From positions 30,498 to 94,497 of the forward strand of contig NZ_CAKXZT010000126.1 of NCBI RefSeq assembly GCF_935825525.1: a DNA stretch of 64,000 bases. Direction: 5' to 3'. The notes under the pieces were generated by a model. It searched no databases, was not told the origin of the DNA, and saw only the letters and a list, made by a program, of their open reading frames with translations. Both the position numbers and the translations under genes were made by a program. The stretch's first letter is position 1; the number at the start of each line of letters is the position of its first letter. This document shows positions 1 to 8,167 of the stretch, in pieces. The stretch is from Mesorhizobium escarrei. GTDB taxonomy: Bacteria > Pseudomonadota > Alphaproteobacteria > Rhizobiales > Rhizobiaceae.

Positions 1-62
1 AAGTCGATCGTCCTGTCGGTAAACTTGCCATAGCGAATGAGGTCAAGGCGGCGCAGCCTCAT
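1..62 (-). CDS. YhaN-like SMC/AAA ATPase, N-terminal fragment
   Basis: Only the first 20 codons are in the window; the gene runs off the left edge. The reverse strand from the ATG at 62 gives MRLRRLDLIRYGKFTD, the usual opening of YhaN/SbcC-like ATPases, in which this strand precedes the Walker A loop. The ATG overlaps the stop codon of the upstream phosphoesterase gene (ATGA), so the two are translationally coupled. The pairing is that of B. subtilis YhaO/YhaN and of SbcDC/Mre11-Rad50 nucleases, which process DNA ends. The assignment rests on the short N-terminus plus the neighbour; the ATPase motifs lie outside the window. Confidence 0.7.
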   Translation of the reverse strand, partial: MRLRRLDLIRYGKFTDRTID

Positions 63-1318
63 TGTGATCCACCGGCCTTGAGGCGGGCGGTGACCAGGTC
101 TGCGCCGTTGGCAAGCACCCTATCGAGGAACAACTCCAGCTCAGCCTCGTCCTTGCCGGCGAAATCGCGCCCATCGGGCGGAAGATCCGCGATCATCTTC
201 TGGACCAACGCCCTCGCCTCAGCTCGGAACGCTTCCGAGCCGGCATCGGCGCGCATGGATTGAGCGAGTTCGAAAATCGGATCAGCGATGCCGTCGGATG
301 TTTCAGCTGAGGGTGGAGAGACGTTAAGCTCGAGCTTCTCCACCCATGTGTCCCCCACCTGTTCCGCGACCTGCTCAGCTTCTGCGAGCAGCAGGTCGCG
401 GTCACGGATCAGCGCCCAGGATAAAGGTGAAGCCCCGGTCAGGCCGAGGCGAACCACGGCATGGCGGGATCTGACGGAGGCGCGCACATCTTCGAGCGCG
501 GAGCGGACTCGCCCGACGACTTCGGACCATTCCACCGTTTCGGTCACGTCGACGTTCACCCGCTCGAATTGCGCGACACTGGTCAGCCTCTCCTCGATCT
601 CGACGGTGCGGTCGTCGCGTACCGTCACCAGGGTGACGGATTTCTCCCCGGCCTCGTTGATGTCCCTGCCCTGCGGAATTCCTGGCATCACAACGGTGCT
701 CGCGCCGGGATGGACTTGGCGGACATGGATGTGCCCGAGCGCCCAGTAATCGAACCCATGGCTGTGCAGATCTGCGACGCTGCAGGGGGCGTAGACGTCG
801 TGGCCGGGCGATCCGGACAGGCTGGTATGCATGATGCCAACATTGACCGCGCCTTCACGCGCAGCTGAATATTTGGGGAGCAGACTGTCCGGTGCCTTGG
901 GGCTGGCAAAGCTCAAGCCATGGAACATGACGTCGAGCCCGCCGGTGGTCTGCAGCACTGACTGAGGACGGCCACCGAAGATCGTGACCGTGACCGGGAA
1001 CACGAGCTGTTTCGAGATCCGCGACATGGCGTCATGATTGCCACGGATCTTGAAAACCTTGATGCCGGCCTGGTGAAGTCGTGTCATCTGTGACGCCAGA
1101 AACCGCGCCGTTTTCATCGACGTCTGATCGCCATCATAGAGATCGCCGGCAATGATCAGGGCATCGACACGTTCCGCAAGGCAGAGATCCACTATCGAGA
1201 CAAATGCCTGACGGCTGGCGTCTCCGACAAGTTCGGCAAGGTCGGGGTTTCGCATCGCCAGCGAACGCAGCGGCGAGTCGAGATGGATGTCGGCCGTGTG
1301 TACGAATCGAAATGCCAT
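59..1318 (-). CDS. YhaO/SbcD-like DNA repair exonuclease (metallophosphoesterase)
   Basis: A 419-residue calcineurin-like metallophosphoesterase of the Mre11/SbcD/YhaO class. The dimetal motifs are visible in order: HTADIHLDSP near the N-terminus, IIAGDLYDGD around residue 60, IRGNHDAMS around 95, and later MHTSL and ALGHIHVRQ. The ATG at 1318 is preferred over an earlier in-frame codon at 1342 because MAFRFVHTADIHLDS is the normal family start. It is expected to act as the nuclease subunit of a complex with the ATPase whose gene begins inside its stop codon. The role would be cutting DNA ends and hairpins in repair, or foreign-DNA processing. Nothing is disrupted. Confidence 0.9.
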   Translation of the reverse strand: MAFRFVHTADIHLDSPLRSLAMRNPDLAELVGDASRQAFVSIVDLCLAERVDALIIAGDLYDGDQTSMKTARFLASQMTRLHQAGIKVFKIRGNHDAMSRISKQLVFPVTVTIFGGRPQSVLQTTGGLDVMFHGLSFASPKAPDSLLPKYSAAREGAVNVGIMHTSLSGSPGHDVYAPCSVADLHSHGFDYWALGHIHVRQVHPGASTVVMPGIPQGRDINEAGEKSVTLVTVRDDRTVEIEERLTSVAQFERVNVDVTETVEWSEVVGRVRSALEDVRASVRSRHAVVRLGLTGASPLSWALIRDRDLLLAEAEQVAEQVGDTWVEKLELNVSPPSAETSDGIADPIFELAQSMRADAGSEAFRAEARALVQKMIADLPPDGRDFAGKDEAELELFLDRVLANGADLVTARLKAGGSQ

Positions 1319-1608
1319 TGAGCGGTCTCCGGCTGTGAACATACCGGTGTTCGACCGAGGCTCGATAGAAGAATTTCATAGCAGCGGTGTTGGCTTTCTA
1401 TCACGTTGGACGGTGTGATTGTTGAAACTCAGCCGAGCCCGGCAAGGGGGAAACGTGAGGTTGGGTTCAGGGCGTCACAAAAAACCACAGTCGGCATTTA
1501 CTGGGCGTTCAAGTGTTGGACACAAGAAATAGTACCCGCCTGTTTCGTTGGAGATTGACTTTGTACCCGATTACTTATCGGAATGGCGGCTGATCGGGGG
1601 GAGACAAA

Positions 1609-4218
1609 TTGACAGTTCAGGACGTGCAGGCGGCACCGCCCTCTCAGGCGACGGTTTGGGATGAGCTGGAGATTTGGGCGAAGGATTTCTCGCCCTGGCA
1701 AAAGCTGACACTTGCTTGGGCGGTGCGCTATGGCGCTCTTACTGGAGAGCAAATCGGGCAGGTCTATAGTGTCTTCCTGCATGGATTTGGACTGGCGGAT
1801 GAACCAAGTCCAAAGATTGAGATTCCGGCAACAATAACCGGCAAAGCGAGCGGGCTCGCCTCCCAAAAACCCCGGCTCTTGCGAATTCATGACGTCAGCG
1901 GCGTAAATGCCCTGACCCCAACTGCCGAGCTGGTTTTTTCGCCCCAACTGACGCTCATCTATGGTGGAAATGGTGCCGGAAAAAGCGGCTTTGCGCGCAT
2001 CCTGACGAATGTGTGTTTCAGCAGAACTCGGCACGCGATCATTCCCGACATTTACGACGATACCGCTCCAAGAAAAGCCTCGGCCACCATTGTCTTGGTC
2101 GATCACGCTGGCAACGAAATCCCTCTCGTCTTCGATGGAACGACGGAGCATGCCGAACTGAAGAGGTCTTTTGCAGTTTTCGACAGTTCAGTGGCGGGAA
2201 AGCATTTGACGGACTCGGGGCCTCTCGGCTTTAAGCCGGCTGGCTTTGACGTATTTCCCGAGATGGCGAGGGTGTATGGTCTGTTGGCTCAGAGGCTGGC
2301 CGCCGCCATCGATGCGCGACCAAAGCAAAATCGCTTCGTAAACGCTTTCATTGGAAACGTAACGGCCGCTTCGGCGGCTGTAGCTGAACTCGGGCCAAAG
2401 ACCGACCTGGCGGCTCTACGGAAGCTAGCGGAGTACGGCAAGGACGAACATGCCCGAGTTGAGGAAATCCAGCGTTTAACGTTGGAATTGCAGTCCACCT
2501 CGCCGGAGGAGAGCATTCGACGGCTCACAGAAGCGCGTATGCCAGTCGAGGTTCTGCGTGACACCTTAAAGCAGCTGCGCGCGGGTCTATCGCAGACTGA
2601 GCGGGATGGGGCGAAAAGCCTACTTGCGGAATTCAACGACACCGCCAGGAAGGTAGCGGCAACCGGTACGGCATCGTTCAAGTCGGAAAAGTTGAAGGGT
2701 GCCGGTGGGCTGGAATGGGAAAAACTCATTACAGCCGCTTACAAGTCGGCTGCCCTTGAACACGATCATTATCCAAACGACGGCGACAGTTGTTTGCTTT
2801 GTCAGCAGCCATTAGGCGACCAGGCCGTTGAACTTTTTGGCCGATATTGGGAATTCCTCACCAGTACGGACCGGACGGCGCTGGTGGCCTTGGACGACCA
2901 GATCACGGCCAAGATCAAGGGTTTCGAGAGCCTAACCCTCGATATTTTCGGCGAAGACACGGTTGCCCGAACATATCTCAAGACTGCGCATCCCTCGCTC
3001 AATGACCAGATTGTTCAGCTCCTTGCCACCCTCAAGCTTGACCGGGATGCCATCGTAGTAGCCTTGCAAAAGGCAGGAGAGACGTTTCGAGGCGACGGCA
3101 CCATGGATTTGACACCGGCTTTTGAGGCTGTGATTACAAAGATTGACGCGGATATAGCAGATTTGAAGCTTCTCAGCGTGGCGGATGCCATCGCCAAGCT
3201 CGACGCCGAGAGGGTGGAGCTTCGTCATCGCGAAGTTCTAAGCAAGAATCTCGATGACATCGAAAAATTCGTAGCGGATCTCAAATGGTGTGAGGTCGCT
3301 GACTCTAAGGCCAAGCCGGCTTTGAGCCCCCGCCGCCTCACCGAGAAAGAGGGGGAACTGTTTTCAAGGGTCATTGCAGAAACCTACAGATCGCGACTCG
3401 GACATGAATGCTCCGGACTCGAATGTGCCATCCCGGTTGAGTTTCGCACCAAAGGCCAGAAGGGGCAGACGATCCGCTCGCTCGCCATCAAGGAATTCGC
3501 TTTGGATCAAATCCTGAGTGAGGGTGAGCAAAGGGCCGTTGCCTTGGCAGACTTTCTGACCGAGGCCGCTCTCAATGAGCTCAATGCCGGGCTAATTTTT
3601 GATGATCCGGTCAACTCCCAGGACCATCAGCGCAAGGAACGTATCGCTGGCCGGCTGGTTGAGGAGGCCAAGAGCCGGCAGGTCATCATATTCACACACG
3701 ATCTCTTGTTCTTCACCAAGATTTGCGGCGCAGCGGAAAAAGCCCAGATCGAACCAATGATGCACTGGGTTCAAAGAGGCATCAACGACAAGCCTGGATT
3801 CGTCAGCCTCAACGACGCCCCGATTTCCACGCCCCAGTATCTCAAAACCAAGCTGGCGGAAGAAACGTTGGCCCAAGCGCAACAGCTCCTCGGCTCGGCT
3901 CGGGTAGATCTGGTGCGCAAGGGCGCCAACCAGCTACGGCGCACAATCGAGGAGGTGGTGCCGCACCTATTGCTCAAGCAGGTTGTGAAACGTTGGGACG
4001 ACCGCATCATGGTGACGGCGCTTCGACGCGTGATGTGGGATCAGGATCTGATTGAGGAAATCATTGATGTGTTCGAGATGTGTTCTGCCATCATGGAAGG
4101 CCATAGTCACACTGAGGCAGGTACAGAAGCGCCCCCGACCATCGAAAGGTTGGGGCAGCTTGTCGAGCGCGCCAAGGCAATCATCACCAAGGCAAAACCG
4201 GATAAGCCTAAGAACTAG
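1609..4218 (+). CDS. RloC-like AAA ATPase with zinc hook (putative anticodon nuclease)
   Basis: An 869-residue AAA_13-type ATPase. Seen: Walker A GGNGAGKSG at about 119-127, a CLLC zinc-hook motif at 395-398 in a coiled-coil region, the ABC signature LSEGEQ at 636-641, Walker B LIFDDP ending at 667, and a switch histidine in FTHD. The C-terminal 180 residues carry R777/R778, E781/E782 and a late GHSH (H832, H834), reminiscent of the Arg-Glu-His triad of PrrC/RloC anticodon nucleases. The Glu-to-His spacing is about 50 residues, longer than the roughly 32-34 I recall for those enzymes. RloC proteins cut tRNA after phage attack. The start is TTG, with GGGGGGAG six bases upstream. It is convergent with the TrlF-type gene. 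ATPase and zinc hook are clear; nuclease function is inference. Confidence 0.7.
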   Translation: MTVQDVQAAPPSQATVWDELEIWAKDFSPWQKLTLAWAVRYGALTGEQIGQVYSVFLHGFGLADEPSPKIEIPATITGKASGLASQKPRLLRIHDVSGVNALTPTAELVFSPQLTLIYGGNGAGKSGFARILTNVCFSRTRHAIIPDIYDDTAPRKASATIVLVDHAGNEIPLVFDGTTEHAELKRSFAVFDSSVAGKHLTDSGPLGFKPAGFDVFPEMARVYGLLAQRLAAAIDARPKQNRFVNAFIGNVTAASAAVAELGPKTDLAALRKLAEYGKDEHARVEEIQRLTLELQSTSPEESIRRLTEARMPVEVLRDTLKQLRAGLSQTERDGAKSLLAEFNDTARKVAATGTASFKSEKLKGAGGLEWEKLITAAYKSAALEHDHYPNDGDSCLLCQQPLGDQAVELFGRYWEFLTSTDRTALVALDDQITAKIKGFESLTLDIFGEDTVARTYLKTAHPSLNDQIVQLLATLKLDRDAIVVALQKAGETFRGDGTMDLTPAFEAVITKIDADIADLKLLSVADAIAKLDAERVELRHREVLSKNLDDIEKFVADLKWCEVADSKAKPALSPRRLTEKEGELFSRVIAETYRSRLGHECSGLECAIPVEFRTKGQKGQTIRSLAIKEFALDQILSEGEQRAVALADFLTEAALNELNAGLIFDDPVNSQDHQRKERIAGRLVEEAKSRQVIIFTHDLLFFTKICGAAEKAQIEPMMHWVQRGINDKPGFVSLNDAPISTPQYLKTKLAEETLAQAQQLLGSARVDLVRKGANQLRRTIEEVVPHLLLKQVVKRWDDRIMVTALRRVMWDQDLIEEIIDVFEMCSAIMEGHSHTEAGTEAPPTIERLGQLVERAKAIITKAKPDKPKN

Positions 4219-4435
4219 AAATTTGGATGCAACGCGCTCAGCAATCAAGGTCGCCTTCGAGAAGCCCTCATACGCTCTCAACGACGTGAATGGCAGCTTT
4301 GTGCCTCGATTTCGGTCCTCCCCATCACCCGCTTTTGTTCCTGAACGCAGTCGGTCTGGTTCGCCATTGACCACGTCCGTAACCCTTCACAGGAGCGGAC
4401 GTTACAACAGAAAGCAGCACCGCAATACTCCGCGA
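4219..4435. other. Convergent intergenic region
   Basis: About 217 bases between the stops of the RloC-like and TrlF-like genes. No convincing ORF and no obvious hairpin with a T-run was found. Confidence 0.5.
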
Positions 4436-7432
4436 TCAGGTGATTTGATACTTCAGTCGACGTTGTACGAAGGCGGGCCGCGAACCTTCGAGCACCCTTA
4501 CGATATGGCCGTTGGTATTCGGGTTCTCGATCGCGCCGCAATCATAGCTGAACCTGTAACCGTTCACCTTGTCCAACCGGACATAGACGATTTGTTCGGC
4601 GTCGGCTCCGATCGCGAGGTTTGGGTTATGCGTCACCAATATGACCTGCCGGGTTTTCTTTGCGTCGCGAATACACCTTGCGAGTACCGCGAATATGCTG
4701 TCGTTGTCGAGATTGTCCTCGGGTTGGTCGATGATGAGGGGTGAGCTGTCGGTGTCCAGGTGTAGGTAGAAGACCAGCAGCAGAAGCCCCTTCTCTCCGG
4801 GGGAAAGCTGGTTCAGGTCTTTGCCTCCCAGTCTCAACTCGTACCGGGGTTCGAAGTATTCGAGGGAATAAAGGAAGTCGTGGAATTTCTTGACGTCTTT
4901 GGTCTGCCGTCTGATGCCACCCGATTTCATCGATCTGACCACATCGTCCACAAAGGAAAAGATGCTTTCGAAGGAGTTCCAGTCGACTATCGATAGCTTC
5001 TGTTGAAGAGCGCGCGCGCCTTCCGCGACTCCGCGGAAGGGACCGCTCACGTTTTGGTTCAGGTGGTTGAAGAATTCTTCACCGAACTTGGGAGACGGTA
5101 CAAAAGACGCGTCGATCGACACCTTGAAATCCCCGGTACTCACCGCGGTGAGCCGCGACTCGACCTTGCTTTTCAAACCCCCGTAGAACGTTCTTATCTT
5201 GTGCTTGCTTTCGAAGAGGGCCAAGCACAGCGCCCTACGGTCTTCATACGCCTTGGACAACTCACCCGGCAGATCGTTGTCGATCCGGGCAATGCGGGCC
5301 TCTAGTTCTGCGATCGTCCCTAGTTTCGGCGAGTCCTTTTGACCGACGATATTGCTGATCTGCTCGGATATCTCGCGGACGGCCTGCACATACCTTTGAT
5401 AGCGCTGTTGAGGTGCCGAGAGAGCGGCGCGCGTCTCGGCGATGCGATCGGCAATATATTTCTGCGCAGCACGCAGTTCGGGTATACTGGCGACTTTGGA
5501 AAGATCGGTCTTTGAATCGAAAACCATGGCGCTCTCGCGCTCAATCGCCACGATTTCTTCGTTCACAGCCTCAATCTTCTTCGTGACCTCTTCGAGATTA
5601 ACGGTAAGACTAATGACCTGGTCAACATCTAAGCCGAGACCGCTATACTTGGTTTTGAAAACTTCCTTGTCGCCTTGCACACGGCTTTTCAGGGCATTTA
5701 CGGCGTCCTTGAATTCGCTGGCCTCTTGCAAGGTAGTCTTGTGCCGACCGAGCCGCGTGACGGCGCTCTTTTCACGCGCAGCAAGGTCGTCCAGCAACCG
5801 GGTTTGTGACGCGATTTCTTCTGTCGCCGCTTTCTGTTCCGCACTCTGAGCAGCCGGGGCAGCTTCCTCCGGAGGCTTCGACGCTTCGAGTGTGGATACC
5901 TGCTTCTGAAGGACCCCTAGTTCCGCCTGCAGTTTGGTTTTGAATTCAGGTTCGCTCTGGTCCTCGAGTTCGAGAATCCTGATGTTGAGTTCCCGCAGCT
6001 TCGTTTTGATCTGGCTAGCTTCCTGTCGACTGTTCAACGTCTTCCGTTCTTCGAGATCGTGGAAGCTCTTGGCGTCCATCTTGTCGCTGATGTCGACGTG
6101 CGAAAAAACGACGTCTTCGATTTCCCGACGCAGCGCCTGGACTTCGATTTCGTTCGTCAGGCTCTCGAAGTAGTTTTGTGGCAGGTATTTGACCGCCTCC
6201 GGCGAAAGTTCATCGACATCATCGTTCAGAGTCCGTTCGACAATGCTCCCGCTCTTCCATACCAGACGACCCGAAAAATTCTCGGCGAACCCGGGCCGCT
6301 TGAATTTCCTGTTCGCCTGACTGTCGGTTAGAAACGAGAAATATTTAGCTTGGCGAGTATTTCCGAGCAGTGCGACAATATCCGCGACAGCGCTTTTGCC
6401 GCTTCCCTTGTTCCCAATTATGGCAGTCAGCTCAGGGTTGAACGGGATTTCGACGTTCCGAAACCAGGTGCCGTTATGACCGGCATAGGCGGCGAGGGGA
6501 TTGATCTCCAGCCTGTCAATGAACTGCGTCGCCTCGCGCTCGAGCCGGACGAGAACGGTTGGACGGTCTCCGACAAAGACGCGATGTTCCGGTTCGAAGA
6601 TCGTCTGACGGAGACCTCGGAAAGTCAGATTGGCCTTGATCCAGGTCGATTGATAGCTCGGTTCGTCCCCTGTCAAACGTCCGAGGTCCTCGAAGGAATG
6701 AGCGTCACTGGCGTCATAGAGGGGCTTAGGCTCCGACTTCGACGCGTCCTCGTACCGGGAGTCACTCAGGAAGAATGCCGTGCTATTCGACTTCCCAAAG
6801 AAGGCGCTACTGATCCTGTCGAGTTCATCGGAAATGGATTTGCTACGCTGGGAATTTTTGGCGGTACCGCGCAGGCCATCGTTTCCGGCGGCGGTGACGA
6901 TAATGTATTGCTCCGGCGCGAAACATCCTTTTAGCGAGTCCTTGACATCATGTACGCTGACGGTGGCCGCCGCGTAATTCGCAGACGTCAGTTCACTGCA
7001 GCGTAACCGTCTGCCACCAACGGATATGTGCGTTTCCAGGTCGTTGAGGAACTTGCTCAAGGCTTCGGGCGTCGCGACAGCCGGGTCTATCAGCACATGT
7101 GTGTTGACGTTTTTGCCGTCGATGCTGACCGTCTCGGTCAAACGCAGCTCCAGGTTCGGGATCACCAGCTTGGCCGAGTCCGGATACGATTGGCGATACC
7201 ACTTGACGGTGTTCAGGTAGCCGTCGAACGAAAAATAGTCCGTTATGCCAAAGGCCTGGACCTCGGATTGTTCGAGAATAGCCACGAAGCGTTTCCACGT
7301 CGCTTCGTCCGGTTTACCATATCCGCAAGAGAGCTTCGTACCGGGCGCGTGTAAATGCAGGTCCCACTTAAGCCACTGCGATCCTCGATGAGCCTCTCGT
7401 TTGGTAGCACGCGGCGTCGGGGACTCGCTCAT
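4436..7432 (-). CDS. TrlF-type PHP-domain/SMC-like AAA ATPase
   Basis: A 998-residue fusion. The N-terminal PHP phosphoesterase domain shows WDLHLHAPGT (about 23-32), FGITDYFSFDGY and a later conserved NLELRLTE. This is followed by an SMC-like ATPase with Walker A AIIGNKGSGKS near residue 340, a long coiled-coil middle, signature LSPGEKG near 880 and Walker B PLIIDQPEDNLDND near 900. This order matches the TrlF family, AAA-like ATPases with a PHP domain found in defence islands. A nuclease or phosphatase coupled to an ATP-driven clamp is the expected biochemistry; the substrate is unknown. ATG at 7432 is chosen over GTG at 7441 because a GGAG lies seven bases upstream of it. All motifs are present. 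Confidence 0.8.
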   Translation of the reverse strand: MSESPTPRATKREAHRGSQWLKWDLHLHAPGTKLSCGYGKPDEATWKRFVAILEQSEVQAFGITDYFSFDGYLNTVKWYRQSYPDSAKLVIPNLELRLTETVSIDGKNVNTHVLIDPAVATPEALSKFLNDLETHISVGGRRLRCSELTSANYAAATVSVHDVKDSLKGCFAPEQYIIVTAAGNDGLRGTAKNSQRSKSISDELDRISSAFFGKSNSTAFFLSDSRYEDASKSEPKPLYDASDAHSFEDLGRLTGDEPSYQSTWIKANLTFRGLRQTIFEPEHRVFVGDRPTVLVRLEREATQFIDRLEINPLAAYAGHNGTWFRNVEIPFNPELTAIIGNKGSGKSAVADIVALLGNTRQAKYFSFLTDSQANRKFKRPGFAENFSGRLVWKSGSIVERTLNDDVDELSPEAVKYLPQNYFESLTNEIEVQALRREIEDVVFSHVDISDKMDAKSFHDLEERKTLNSRQEASQIKTKLRELNIRILELEDQSEPEFKTKLQAELGVLQKQVSTLEASKPPEEAAPAAQSAEQKAATEEIASQTRLLDDLAAREKSAVTRLGRHKTTLQEASEFKDAVNALKSRVQGDKEVFKTKYSGLGLDVDQVISLTVNLEEVTKKIEAVNEEIVAIERESAMVFDSKTDLSKVASIPELRAAQKYIADRIAETRAALSAPQQRYQRYVQAVREISEQISNIVGQKDSPKLGTIAELEARIARIDNDLPGELSKAYEDRRALCLALFESKHKIRTFYGGLKSKVESRLTAVSTGDFKVSIDASFVPSPKFGEEFFNHLNQNVSGPFRGVAEGARALQQKLSIVDWNSFESIFSFVDDVVRSMKSGGIRRQTKDVKKFHDFLYSLEYFEPRYELRLGGKDLNQLSPGEKGLLLLVFYLHLDTDSSPLIIDQPEDNLDNDSIFAVLARCIRDAKKTRQVILVTHNPNLAIGADAEQIVYVRLDKVNGYRFSYDCGAIENPNTNGHIVRVLEGSRPAFVQRRLKYQIT

Positions 7433-8167
7433 CCGAAGCACTCCAGGTAACGGTTTTCCGATCCGAAGAAGCCATACCTGTCGTCCGGCAGGATCACGAA
7501 TCTGCGACTAGATGAAAGCGCGGGTGCAATTTAGCCGGGTGAAAAAAGCAATCAAGGCGTGTTCTCACCACCTTAAAGCACAATGCACCGCCTGTCGCCG
7601 AAAGATGAAAATCTGTGGTCGAGCAAGCCTCGCCAATTTGGACAAGGCTCCATAAGTAGTGAAGCTTCGAAGGATCGGTGTCGCAAACGGCGAGGCGACG
7701 CTCCTCCTCCGCCCGACGAGCGTCTGCCCACCTCATCTTGTCCCATTCGGTCCAATACCGTGCCATAGACTTCCGGCCTGATCGGCACTGGAAGGAACAC
7801 GTCTGGTAACAGGCTCCGGAAGGCGAAGGCCAACGTCCCTTCGCCTTAGCTACCTGGCGTCGGGCTCGCTGTGGCAGCTTTCAGAGCTGCCGGGCCGAAA
7901 AAATCGCCATCTCAGCCGTGTCCAGATCATTTCTGTAATCACCGCTTAGTGCCGACCGCAGACCTTGACGCTTAACTCCATGGTGTCCGCGTCGCGTGCC
8001 CCGTCAGCGGACGGTCTGCCGTCGGCCCAAACGAGACGCTCTTGTGTGGCGCTGAGTGTCTGCAATTGGCGCACGCAGACCCGGTCAATTGCCGATGCGT
8101 CCTCTATAGCAGCCTTCGACATATGCGAGGGCTGCCAGCGCAGAGAGCGAGCAACCGATCCCGGCGG
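7433..8167. other. Intergenic region, no supported gene
   Basis: About 735 bases between two leftward genes. The longest open frame is a 90-codon reverse-strand ORF (7494-7766) that I do not recognise and whose composition looks random. A strong hairpin lies at 7820-7847. The stretch may be decayed mobile DNA, but no transposase motif was identified. Confidence 0.4.
7820..7847. repeat. Perfect inverted repeat (hairpin)
   Basis: AAGGCGAAGG and its exact complement CCTTCGCCTT are separated by eight bases, giving a 10-bp GC-rich stem. It lies about 320 bases downstream of the leftward helicase gene. There is no following T-run in either direction, so an intrinsic terminator is possible but not shown. 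Confidence 0.4.
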
